A program made the position numbers and the translations under genes. From DASUHT01 sp038230835 (GTDB taxonomy: Bacteria > Actinomycetota > Thermoleophilia > Gaiellales > JAICJC01): a stretch of DNA of 64,000 bases. The notes beneath the pieces were generated by a model. The model saw nothing but the letters and a program-made list of their open reading frames with translations, had not been told where the DNA came from and made no database searches. The stretch lies in assembly GCA_038230835.1 (NCBI GenBank), contig JBBRMM010000014.1, forward strand, positions 1 to 64,000. The letters are read 5' to 3'. Positions 41,623 to 49,709 of the stretch are shown in pieces (positions within the stretch are counted from its first letter, which is position 1; every line of letters starts with the position of its first letter).

Positions 41623-42611
41623 GCGGCCGCCACCACGCCGTCGCACAGGTCGGGCCAACCGCCGGGCCGCATCGGCCAGCCGGAGTAGGTGCCGCGGTTG
41701 GCGAGGCAGACCAGGCCGACCTCATGCTCGAGATCGGCAAAGAAGAGCGTCCCCGACGCCCCGAAGTGCGACAGGGTCGAGGGGGCGACTCGACCGCCGG
41801 TCCAGTGCGGCGACTTCGCGTCACGGATGTCGCAGCCCAGGCCCCAGTCGGCGGTCTCCCAGGTCAGGAACGACTCGATGCCGCCCGCCAGCCCCGGATA
41901 CTGCACCGCGGCGAACTCGTCGAATGTCTCTCCGGCCATCAACGGGGCGCCGCGCCGAAGCAGCATCCCGACGAAGCGCAGATAGGCGTCGAGGGTCGCA
42001 AAGCCGCCGCCCGCCGCGGTTCCGCGCGATCGCCAAGCGCGGCTGTTGAAGAGCGCCACCCCCGGCGCCGCCAGCCCCGGTTCACGAACCTCGAGCGCCC
42101 GCGGGTACTCAGGTTCGGGCAGACCGATGTAGGCGTCCATGCCCAGTGGCTCGAAGACCGCGCGCCGGACGTACTCGGCATGCCCGATCCCCGTCGCCGC
42201 CCCCAGCAGCGCTCCGAGCACGGCATACCCCTCGTTGGAGTACACGCGCCTGGTCGCCGGTGGTCGCACCGGATCCACGTCCACGGCTGCAACCCCCGGC
42301 GGTCCGACCTCGGGCAGCCCGGAGGCGTGCGCGAGCAGATGACGCGCGGTGATGTCCGCCCGCGACGCGGATCCGTAGGTGGGCAGGTGCACCGCCAGCG
42401 GTGCGTCGAGATCGACCGCACCCTCCTCGGCCGCCACCATGCACGCGACCGCGACCACCGGCTTCGTCAGCGACGCGAGTGCGAACAGCGAGCGCCCGGT
42501 GGCGGCCCCGGCGAGCCGCGAATCGCGCACGCCCGCGGGCGTGACCACGGCTGCGGCAACCGCGCCGACGGTCCCGTCGACCACCCAGGTGTCTATCATT
42601 TTCAAGGGCAT
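41619..42611 (-). CDS. Serine hydrolase, class C beta-lactamase family
   Basis: Encodes 330 residues from the ATG at 42611 (an ATG at 42599 is the alternative). The penicillin-binding fold is visible: FALASLTKPVVAVACMV (S-x-x-K), RRVYSNEGYAVLGAL (Y-x-N) and LSHFGASGTLFF (H-x-G in place of K-T-G). No signal peptide is seen, so it is probably cytoplasmic. Members are esterases, D-amino-acid amidases or related peptidases as often as beta-lactamases. Length is normal. Coupled to the Nudix gene. Confidence 0.83.
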   Translation of the reverse strand: MPLKMIDTWVVDGTVGAVAAAVVTPAGVRDSRLAGAATGRSLFALASLTKPVVAVACMVAAEEGAVDLDAPLAVHLPTYGSASRADITARHLLAHASGLPEVGPPGVAAVDVDPVRPPATRRVYSNEGYAVLGALLGAATGIGHAEYVRRAVFEPLGMDAYIGLPEPEYPRALEVREPGLAAPGVALFNSRAWRSRGTAAGGGFATLDAYLRFVGMLLRRGAPLMAGETFDEFAAVQYPGLAGGIESFLTWETADWGLGCDIRDAKSPHWTGGRVAPSTLSHFGASGTLFFADLEHEVGLVCLANRGTYSGWPMRPGGWPDLCDGVVAAA

Positions 42612-42669
42612 GACGTCGAATCCTACGAGGATGGCGTCGCGTGGGCACGCGTGTAAGGTTGGAGAAGGG

Positions 42670-43305
42670 ATGGACGGTCTGGAGACACGAGGCACAAACC
42701 CCCCGGTGGGACCCGAACTCGACCCCCCGCGCGGGGACGAGGGTCTTGACGACTGGTTCGCTCGCCGACTCGCGGCGCAGGGAATCCTGTCCCGCCGGGT
42801 GGGGTTCCCGATCTCCCGGGTGGTCGCGGTCGCCGCCTTGGCCGTGGCTGTCGGGCTCGCGTTGTGGGTCATGTCGGGCATCGGCGGCTCGTCCACGGTC
42901 GCAAAGACATCGACCGCCCCGTCCGGCGGCTCGACGCACACCACCCCCGGCCCGTCCACCGGCAAGAAGCAGAAACAGAAGCCCGCGGTGCTGTGGAACA
43001 AGGTTCCGCTGACGGTCTTCAACGGCTACAGCGCCACGGTTCCCTCCGCCGGAGCCACCCAGACGCTGCTCAAGCAGCACGGCTGGAGCGTGCTTGCGAT
43101 CAGCGACACGAGCCCCCAGAACCCCGCGCTGGTGACTTCCTACGTCGTCTACCCGCCGGGCAAGCTCGCAGCCGCCAAGGTCGTCGCAGCGAGGCTCAAG
43201 CTGAAACCCCCTGTGGCGCTCGCCAGCGCGCCGGGCGTACCTTCGACGCTGACCACCGTGGCCATCGTGCTCGGGTCGAGTTTGCTGCCGGCACTGGGTG
43301 CTTAG
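42670..43305 (+). CDS. Membrane-anchored LytR_C domain protein
   Basis: Encodes 211 residues; GGAGAAGGG lies just before the ATG. A cytoplasmic acidic tail (LDDWFARRLAAQGIL) leads to one membrane helix (VVAVAALAVAVGLALWV), a Ser/Thr/Gly-rich linker, and a LytR C-terminal domain (LTVFNGYSATVPSAGATQTL, LKQHGWSVLAISDTSPQNPA). Such domains usually sit at the end of LytR-CpsA-Psr wall-ligase proteins; the catalytic LCP domain is absent, so this is a stand-alone binding module outside the membrane. Divergent from the serine hydrolase. Confidence 0.8.
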   Translation: MDGLETRGTNPPVGPELDPPRGDEGLDDWFARRLAAQGILSRRVGFPISRVVAVAALAVAVGLALWVMSGIGGSSTVAKTSTAPSGGSTHTTPGPSTGKKQKQKPAVLWNKVPLTVFNGYSATVPSAGATQTLLKQHGWSVLAISDTSPQNPALVTSYVVYPPGKLAAAKVVAARLKLKPPVALASAPGVPSTLTTVAIVLGSSLLPALGA

Positions 43306-43369
43306 AGCCCATCCCGGCTCTCAGTCGGTGTGCGGGAACCGAACCTCCCGGGCGACGGTCGGAAGAGGC

Positions 43370-43936
43370 GTGAGTCGCGCGCGACAGATGGTCGTCCTCG
43401 TCCTCGCCCCGGTACTGGCCGCGGGATGCGCGCACGGATCCGCGATCTCGACCTCCCAGGGCCCGACGGCGGGCGCCCCGGGCACCGGAACATCCGGTGG
43501 CGCTCCGACGACGGCCGTCGTGGCGGTTGTGAACGCCGAGCTGGTGGTCACGTACCCGGTCGGGCCGCCGCAGCACACCCGGCCAAGTCCAACCGCGAGC
43601 TGCCCGTCCGCGGCCCGGTGCTCCGTCCGGGGGCTGCCGTTCGGGCACGAGCCGCGCCGGTACCAGCTCGTCGCCGTCCGCCGTCTGACCTGCGCGCCCG
43701 GCCGGTCGCACGGCGACTACGCCGACGCCACCGCCGCCTGCCGCAGCGCGCATCAGTTCGTCGAGCTGCTCAGGCGACCCCACCTCGACTGCAAATGCTT
43801 GCAGTCGGCCGACTTCTCCGCTCGCGCGACGGGCGAGCTCGCGGGGGCGCACATCAACCTGGGGCTCAGTGGCTGCGCCGTGTGCGGCCTGGGTAAGGCG
43901 GCCATCCACGACGTGGCGACATTGACGCCCGGCTGA
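43370..43936 (+). CDS. Putative lipoprotein, Cys-rich
   Basis: Encodes 188 residues from the GTG at 43370 with GGAAGAGG upstream. The signal (QMVVLVLAPVLAAGCAHGSA) has a lipobox LAAGC. A Thr/Gly/Pro-rich linker follows, then a region with many Cys (SCPSAARCSVRG, RRLTCAPGRSHGDY, LDCKCLQSADF, SGCAVCGLGKAAIHD) that may form disulfides. No family is recognised. It starts 64 nt after the LytR_C gene and may share its transcript. Confidence 0.65.
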   Translation: MSRARQMVVLVLAPVLAAGCAHGSAISTSQGPTAGAPGTGTSGGAPTTAVVAVVNAELVVTYPVGPPQHTRPSPTASCPSAARCSVRGLPFGHEPRRYQLVAVRRLTCAPGRSHGDYADATAACRSAHQFVELLRRPHLDCKCLQSADFSARATGELAGAHINLGLSGCAVCGLGKAAIHDVATLTPG

Positions 43937-43943
43937 TGCGTGG

Positions 43944-45380
43944 TCAAACGGCGGCGGCGGCGGCCGCCTCACGCAGCAGATCCCACGCTCGAGCCACGTG
44001 GCGGCGCTCGGTGCCCGCGTTACCGATCGCGATCCGCACCGCGTACGCCCCGCGCAGCTCGGTGTGGGACAGGAAGACGCTGCCCGACGCGTTCACGGCT
44101 GTCACGATCCGCTCGTTGTGGGCGCGCAGCACCGCCTCGTCATCGACGCCGGCCGGGACGTGCCGGAAGCAGACCGTGGAGAACGGCACCGGCGCCAACC
44201 GTTCCCAACCCGGTTCGGCGTCCACCCACGAGCGCAGCTCACCGGCCAGGTCGACGTGCCCGGCGATGATCTCGGCCAGCCCGTCCGCGCCGTACGTGCG
44301 CAGCACCATCCACAGCTTGAGCGCCCGAAACCGGCGCCCCAGCACCAACCCGTAGTCCATCAGGTTCACGACCTCGTCGTGCTCGCTTCGCAGGTACTCG
44401 GGTACCACCGAGAATGCGGAGCGCAGCGCGTCGGGGCGGGCCGTCCACAGCAGGCTGCAGTCCAGCGGCGTGAGCAGCCACTTGTGCGGGTTGATCACGA
44501 TCGAGTCGGCCCGCTCGCAGCCGTCCAGCACCCAGCGCATCGCCGGCACCACGGCGGCCGACCCGCCGTAGGCGGCGTCGACGTGCAGCCACATGCCGTG
44601 CTCGGCGCAGATGTCGGCGATCGCGGGCACCGGGTCGATGCTGGTCGACGAGGTGGTGCCGACCGTGGCCACCACCGCGAGCGGTCGGCGACCGGCTGCC
44701 ACGTCGGCGCTGACGGCCTCCTCGAGTTGTCCGGGCTGCAGCCGGAACACCTCGTCGGTAGTGATCTTGACCAGCCCGTCCTGGCCCAGCCCGAGAGCGA
44801 TGCAGGCCTTCTCGACCGACGAATGGGCCTCCTGCGACGCGTACACGCGCAACTGCGGCAGATCGTCGCGACCCGCCATCCCCCGCCGGCGTACATCCAG
44901 CCCCACCGCCTCGCGAGCCGCAGCCAGCGCGTAGAACGTGGACGACGACGCCCCGTCCGTGATCTCGCCGAACCAGGTCTCGGGCAGGCCGACCAGTTCC
45001 GCGACCCAGCGCAGCGTGACCTGCTCGAGCTCGGTGGCAGCAGGCGACGTGCGCCACAGCATCGGGTTCACGTTCAGCGTCGCCGCCACCAGTTCGCCGA
45101 GGATTCCCGGAGGCGACCCGGTGATCCCGAAGTAGGCCATGAAGCCGGGATGGTTCCAGTGCGTGAGACCAGGCACGATCACGCGGTCGACGTCAGCCAG
45201 CAAGCCGGCCATGCCCTCACCGTGGCGTGGAGCGTGCTCGTCCAGCCTGCCGGCGATGTCCCCCGGCGCGACCGTCGCCATCACAGGCAAGGCGTCGATC
45301 CCGGACAGATAGTCGGCCGCCCAGTCGGCGGCCGCGTGCAGCGCGGCACGCAGTTCCTCGGGCCCGGGCGGGGCGCTCAC
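43944..45380 (-). CDS. PLP-dependent amino-acid decarboxylase (group II)
   Basis: Encodes 478 residues of the aromatic-L-amino-acid / glutamate decarboxylase fold. The PLP lysine lies in IVINPHKWLLTPLDCSLLW; SQEAHSSVEKA carries the ring-stacking His; WLHVDAAYGGSAAV holds the PLP-binding Asp; and NHPGFMAYFGITGSPPGILG and TDGASSSTFYALAAAREA are typical. It removes CO2 from an amino acid to give an amine, probably aromatic (Tyr/Trp/DOPA-like), but substrate residues were not resolved. Its start overlaps the aminotransferase stop (GTGA), so the two form an operon, read minus-strand after the aminotransferase. Confidence 0.88.
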   Translation of the reverse strand: MSAPPGPEELRAALHAAADWAADYLSGIDALPVMATVAPGDIAGRLDEHAPRHGEGMAGLLADVDRVIVPGLTHWNHPGFMAYFGITGSPPGILGELVAATLNVNPMLWRTSPAATELEQVTLRWVAELVGLPETWFGEITDGASSSTFYALAAAREAVGLDVRRRGMAGRDDLPQLRVYASQEAHSSVEKACIALGLGQDGLVKITTDEVFRLQPGQLEEAVSADVAAGRRPLAVVATVGTTSSTSIDPVPAIADICAEHGMWLHVDAAYGGSAAVVPAMRWVLDGCERADSIVINPHKWLLTPLDCSLLWTARPDALRSAFSVVPEYLRSEHDEVVNLMDYGLVLGRRFRALKLWMVLRTYGADGLAEIIAGHVDLAGELRSWVDAEPGWERLAPVPFSTVCFRHVPAGVDDEAVLRAHNERIVTAVNASGSVFLSHTELRGAYAVRIAIGNAGTERRHVARAWDLLREAAAAAAV

Positions 45381-46672
45381 AGCCCCTGCTCGACGGCCTC
45401 CAGCGCGCCGTCGAGCTTCTCGGTCAGCTCGTCGATGTCGGCGTCGGAGATGATCAGCGGCGGCGCCAGCAGGACCGCGTCCATGTGCTCGTTGCCGACC
45501 GGCGTGGGACAGCCGTAGATCATCAGCCCGCGCTCACGTGCGGCCGCCGTCAGCGCCCCGGTCACGTTGCGGTCGGGGTGGAAGCGTGCGCCTGACGGAT
45601 CGCGAAGCTCGATCCCCTGCAGCAGCCCGCGGCCGCGCAGGGCGTGCATCAGTGGATGGCGCTCGCGCAGGCGTTCGAGCTCTGCGCGGATCCGGCCGCC
45701 CTTCACCGACGCCGCCTCGACCAGGCCCTCCTGCTCGATCACATCGAGCACGGCGCAGCCGACGGCACAGCCGATCGGGTAGCCCGAGAACGTGTGCCCG
45801 TACGAGAACCCGGACGGCGACGTCTCGATCACCTCGCGGATGCGCCGGGAAGCGACCATCCCCGACAGCGGGATCACACCGCCGCCGATGCCCTTGCCGA
45901 ACGTGATCACGTCCGGCACGGCGCCGAAATGCTCGCTCGCAAACCAGCGACCCGTGCGGCCGAAGGCGGTGATCACCTCGTCGGCGATCAGCAGCACGTC
46001 GTGACGGTCGCACACCTCGCGCACGGCCTTCAGGTAGCCGTCGGGCAGGTCGACCGCTGCGCCCGACGAGCCGGTCACCGGCTCCACCACGAACGCCGCG
46101 ACATGGTCGGCGCCCCGCGACTGGATGGCCGCCTCGAGGGCAGCGGCGCCCTCCTGCGCGGTGTCCGAGTTTGGCACCACGGCATACTTCTGCAGCAGCA
46201 GTTCGAACGGCGCCCGCCAGCGCGACCCCGAAAGCGAGAGCGCACCCATGGTCGAGCCGTGGTAGCTGGTGACCCGAGACAGGAATTCCACCTTGCCCGG
46301 CTTTTCGAGGAGCTCCCAGTACAGAACGGCCAGATGCAGGGCCGATTCGTTGGCCTCCGACCCCGACGAGTTGAAGAAGCACCACTCGAGATCGCCGGGG
46401 GCGACGCCGGCCACACGGCGGGCGAGATCGACCATCGGCTGGTTCCTGAACGAGAAGCGATAGGTGAACGTCAACTCCCGAGCCTGCCGCTCGAGCGCCT
46501 CGACGATCTTCGGATGGCAGTGGCCGAGCAGCATCACCATCGCACCGCCGCAGGCATCCAGGTAGCGACGCCCCTCGGCCTCGATGTGGCAGCCCGACGC
46601 GCGGTCGGCCATCGGAACGACGCGACCGGGACTTGCCGTCATCGAGAAGTCGGTGCTGGGGGCGGTGCTCAC
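45377..46672 (-). CDS. Class III aminotransferase
   Basis: Encodes 431 residues from a GTG at 46672 with GGAG upstream (a TTG three codons earlier is also open). Motifs: LDACGGAMVMLLGHCHPKIV, FFNSSGSEANESALHLAV, SYHGSTMGALSLSG, LLIADEVITAFGRTG and the PLP lysine in VITFGKGIGGGVIPLSG. These enzymes move the amino group of omega-amines or beta/gamma-amino acids to pyruvate or oxoglutarate. It leads the operon with the decarboxylase; a decarboxylase-made amine being transaminated is a natural pathway, though substrates are unproven. Confidence 0.9.
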   Translation of the reverse strand: MSTAPSTDFSMTASPGRVVPMADRASGCHIEAEGRRYLDACGGAMVMLLGHCHPKIVEALERQARELTFTYRFSFRNQPMVDLARRVAGVAPGDLEWCFFNSSGSEANESALHLAVLYWELLEKPGKVEFLSRVTSYHGSTMGALSLSGSRWRAPFELLLQKYAVVPNSDTAQEGAAALEAAIQSRGADHVAAFVVEPVTGSSGAAVDLPDGYLKAVREVCDRHDVLLIADEVITAFGRTGRWFASEHFGAVPDVITFGKGIGGGVIPLSGMVASRRIREVIETSPSGFSYGHTFSGYPIGCAVGCAVLDVIEQEGLVEAASVKGGRIRAELERLRERHPLMHALRGRGLLQGIELRDPSGARFHPDRNVTGALTAAARERGLMIYGCPTPVGNEHMDAVLLAPPLIISDADIDELTEKLDGALEAVEQGL

Positions 46673-46749
46673 AGGCTCCAAGTCTAGATCACGGGGCGGC
46701 CGAGGCGCGGTGCTCCGCGTCCGGCCCGACCGGGAGAGTCGCCACTATT

Positions 46750-47024
46750 GGCGGGTGTAGTTCTTCGGTCGCGACCGGCAAGGAAAGTCCTCGGCTCTGC
46801 TGTACAACTTCACGACCAAGTCGATCCGGGTACTGCTCACCGTCGCGCTCAATTTCGAAGGGGACGGCCTACGTCCAGCCCAGACCACACTGCAGACCTT
46901 CAACGCCGGCACCGATCTGGCCGACCTCACAACCTACAACGACGGTTCCAACAACCAGGTGTTCTACACCCGCTTTACGTGTTCCAACGGCGGTCAGGAC
47001 ATCTACCGGGTCGCCGCACCCTGA
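46750..47024 (+). pseudogene. Truncated duplicate of the downstream secreted protein gene
   Basis: Fragments match the gene at 47116-48042. ALLYNFTTKSIRVLL corresponds to its GLLFNLTTHSFRILA; SISKGTAYVQP, in a shifted frame, to its FNSKGTSYVEP; and TLQTFNAGTDLADL plus FYTRFTCSNGGQDIYRV to its C-terminus. About 150 N-terminal codons and ~85 internal codons are lost. This is a tandem duplicate in decay. Confidence 0.65.
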
Positions 47025-47115
47025 GCCAGCCTGGGGAGCCGCCGTGGCGGGCGGCTCCCCATCCCTCGTGCCGGCCGCTACCATCCCCCGGGTCCCGTCC
47101 GCCGCAGGAGGCTCC

Positions 47116-48042
47116 ATGCAGGTCTCGACGTCCCGTCGCCGCGCCGGCCTCGCCGCCGTGTCGCTGATCGCGCTCGCAGTCGGCGTGCCCGTCGCCTACG
47201 CAAACCTCACCGCGACCGCGATCAAGGCGCAGCCGAACCCGATCCACGAGATCACGCCGGCGGCCTCGAGCGCCTACTTCGCCTGGGCCCAGAACAGTGC
47301 GGTGCATCCCAACCTGTTCAACGAGTACGCCCAGCCCATCGGCGGCGGCACGGTGACGCGCGTGAACCCGCTCAACACCACGGCCTACGGCGGCGGCATC
47401 TCCAACACACGGCTCGCGTTCCAGCAGATCTCCGGCAAGAACTCGGACATCAAGTTCTACAACCTCGCCCTGCACCAGCACTCCAACCCGCCGCCTGGGG
47501 TCAACTCGACGGACTGGGAGTGGCTGCCCAGCATCACCGACCAGTGGATCCTGTTCGGGCGCTACCGCGGGGGCAACTCGCTGGGGCTTCTGTTCAACCT
47601 GACCACCCACTCGTTCCGCATCCTGGCCAGCGTCCCGTTCAACTCCAAGGGCACCTCGTACGTCGAGCCGGACCAGGTGAACGGCGACTACGCGGTCTAC
47701 ACGGTGTTCTACGCCAACCAACCGTCACGTGTCTTTCGCTACCAGATCTCCACCCACCTCCAGACCCAGCCCGCGGTGAACACCAACTGGCACACCGCTG
47801 CGGCCGTCTCCACCACCGGCAACGTCTACTTCGACGAGAGCGGCGCCAAGTGCGGCAGCGGAGCGAGGCTGGTCAAGTGGAACGGCGCGAATCTGAGCGT
47901 TCCCACTGTGCTCAACTCCTTCACCACCGGCTACGACTTCGCCGACCCATTCGTGGTGGCAAACGGCGGGTCGGATGACATCTACTACACCCGGTTGCGG
48001 TGCTCGACCACCGGTGAGGACATCTACCGGGTGACCAACTGA
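47116..48042 (+). CDS. Secreted protein of unknown function, propeller-like
   Basis: Encodes 308 residues; GGAGG lies 7 nt before the ATG. A signal peptide (RAGLAAVSLIALAVGVPVAYA) is followed by a strand-rich body with repeated aromatic turns (SAYFAWAQNSAVHPN, WILFGRYRGGNSLGLLFNLT, YAVYTVFYANQPSRVFRYQI, DDIYYTRLRCSTTGEDIYRV). The pattern of D/N-W-Y strands suggests a beta-propeller related to TolB-like proteins. A conserved Cys pair near the C-terminus may form a disulfide. No enzyme motif is seen. A truncated duplicate lies just upstream. It ends 7 nt before the J-domain gene. Confidence 0.65.
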   Translation: MQVSTSRRRAGLAAVSLIALAVGVPVAYANLTATAIKAQPNPIHEITPAASSAYFAWAQNSAVHPNLFNEYAQPIGGGTVTRVNPLNTTAYGGGISNTRLAFQQISGKNSDIKFYNLALHQHSNPPPGVNSTDWEWLPSITDQWILFGRYRGGNSLGLLFNLTTHSFRILASVPFNSKGTSYVEPDQVNGDYAVYTVFYANQPSRVFRYQISTHLQTQPAVNTNWHTAAAVSTTGNVYFDESGAKCGSGARLVKWNGANLSVPTVLNSFTTGYDFADPFVVANGGSDDIYYTRLRCSTTGEDIYRVTN

Positions 48043-48049
48043 CCGCCGC

Positions 48050-48859
48050 ATGAGCGGCCGCCGCCTCAGCGGCCGGGACTGTGCCCGCGCTCTGTGGCTG
48101 CTGGGGCTGAATCCGCCGGTCACCGCCGATCAACTCACCACCGCGTGGCGCACGCGGGTGTCCCGGGCGCACCCTGACCGGCACATCGCATCGGAGGCGC
48201 GCACAGAAGCCGCGCACGTGATGACACGCGCCCTCAACGAGGCCCGCATGGTCGTCGCCGAATGGATCGCCTCCGGTCGCGACTGGCCCGACGCGCGCGG
48301 CCGGCGCGAGTTGCGCTTCGATCAGCCCGAGCCGTGGCCCGAGCGTGAGCCGGACCCCCAGCCGGCCCCGATCGACCGCCATACCGGGCTCCGGCGCGGT
48401 GACCTGGTACGGCTGTGGCCGTACGACAGCGACGTCGAGTCGGTCGCCGGCATCGAGCGGGAGCCCTCTGCCGGGCGCGTGTGGGTGCATCTCGAAGGCG
48501 GCGGCTCGGCGCCCTCCGAACGCGTCCGGCTGGCCGCCTTCAGCTGCCCCGTGTGCGGCCTCTGCGCCGGGCCTGCGGTGGAATCCGTACGGATCCGGCC
48601 GTGCCCCGCCTGCATGGTCGACCTGCGCCGGATCGAGCGCGAGCCGGCGGAGGCCACACGCGTGCGTGCAGCCATCGAAGCCCGGGCCCAAGCGGGGGGC
48701 GTGACGGCCGACGAGCTCGCCGACCCGGTGCTCGCCGATCGCGCCCGCGAGCGGCGGCGCTGGGCGCGGCGGCTGCGCACGGCGACGGCGGACGATCTGC
48801 ACGCCGCGCTGCTGAGTGCGTTCGGCCGCGCGTTCGAGCGCTGGTCGACGCAGCAGTGA
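48050..48859 (+). CDS. J-domain protein with Cys motifs
   Basis: Encodes 269 residues. Residues ~10-80 form a J-domain: LWLLGLNPPVTADQLTTAW, then RAHPDRHI with the HPD motif (41-43), which activates DnaK ATPase. The middle (~115-155) has an SH3-like strand region (GLRRGDLVRLWPYDS). A Cys cluster follows (FSCPVCGLC, RPCPACMVDLRR), likely a zinc site, then a basic helical tail. It is neither DnaJ nor CbpA; the Gly/Phe linker and CR repeats are missing. It may direct Hsp70 to a particular client. No dnaK or grpE is in the window. Confidence 0.7.
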   Translation: MSGRRLSGRDCARALWLLGLNPPVTADQLTTAWRTRVSRAHPDRHIASEARTEAAHVMTRALNEARMVVAEWIASGRDWPDARGRRELRFDQPEPWPEREPDPQPAPIDRHTGLRRGDLVRLWPYDSDVESVAGIEREPSAGRVWVHLEGGGSAPSERVRLAAFSCPVCGLCAGPAVESVRIRPCPACMVDLRRIEREPAEATRVRAAIEARAQAGGVTADELADPVLADRARERRRWARRLRTATADDLHAALLSAFGRAFERWSTQQ

Positions 48860-48881
48860 CCGCGCTCCCGCCGGTTGGACG

Positions 48882-49709
48882 TCAACCCTCCAACCCGATG
48901 ATCGAGCGGGCCTGCTGCTGATCGGCGGCGGCGCGCCCCGCCAGCCGGCCAAGCGTGACCACGCGCTCGACGAACCGGGCGTTGGAGTCGGCCAGCTCGT
49001 GCGCGGACAGCCGCACGTTGTCCTCCATGCCGACACGCACGTGACCGCCGGCGGCGATCGCAAGCGTGGTCATCGGCTGCTGGTGGCGGCCGACCCCGAT
49101 CACCGACCAGTGGGAGCCCAGGGGCACGCTCCCGACCAGGTGCATCAGGTTTCGCGGCGTGGCGGCGATCCCGCCCGGGATGCCCATGACGAACTGGAAC
49201 CACAGCGGCTGCGCGAGCAGACCCTCGTCGGCCAGGCGGGTGCAGAACTCGACGTGCGACACGTCGAAACACTCGAGCTCGGGCTTGACGCCGTGCTCGA
49301 GCGCGGTGGCGGCCAGCCGGCGCAGGAACGTCGGCGGGTTCAGGAACACGCCGTCGCCGAAGTTCAGCGAGCCGGCGTCGAACGAGCACATGTCCGGCGC
49401 CAGTTCGACGACTGCCAGCCGTTCGGAGTCCCGCATGTCCCACGACCCGGCGGTGGTCAGGTTGACTACCAGCCCCGGCGCCGCCGCCCGCACCGCGGCA
49501 ACCGTCTGCCGGTAGCGGCCGAGATCCATGGTCGGCCGGCCGGCGGCGTCGCGGACGTGAATGTGGATGACGGCCGCCCCTGCAGCCTGACTGGCCGCGG
49601 CCTCGGCGGCGATCTCGCCGGGGTCGAGGGGGACGTGCGGCGTGCGCTCGCGGGTTGTGTCGGCGCCGGTCGGGGCGACCGTCACGACCAGCGGGCCGGT
49701 CGTGCTCAC
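48882..49709 (-). CDS. BKACE-family beta-keto acid cleavage enzyme
   Basis: Encodes 275 residues of the DUF849/BKACE TIM barrel. Metal and substrate motifs: AAVIHIHVRDAAGRPTMDL (zinc His), VVNLTTAGSWDMRDSERLA, CSFDAGSLNFGDGVFLNPP, KPELECFDVSH and VRVGMEDNVRLS. Family members condense a beta-keto acid with acetyl-CoA to give acetoacetate and a CoA ester, as in lysine fermentation. The GTG start overlaps the ThDP-enzyme stop (GTGA), so the pair is one operon. The substrate is unknown; pairing with a 2-keto-acid-type decarboxylase suggests degradation of an amino-acid-derived keto acid. Confidence 0.9.
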   Translation of the reverse strand: MSTTGPLVVTVAPTGADTTRERTPHVPLDPGEIAAEAAASQAAGAAVIHIHVRDAAGRPTMDLGRYRQTVAAVRAAAPGLVVNLTTAGSWDMRDSERLAVVELAPDMCSFDAGSLNFGDGVFLNPPTFLRRLAATALEHGVKPELECFDVSHVEFCTRLADEGLLAQPLWFQFVMGIPGGIAATPRNLMHLVGSVPLGSHWSVIGVGRHQQPMTTLAIAAGGHVRVGMEDNVRLSAHELADSNARFVERVVTLGRLAGRAAADQQQARSIIGLEG

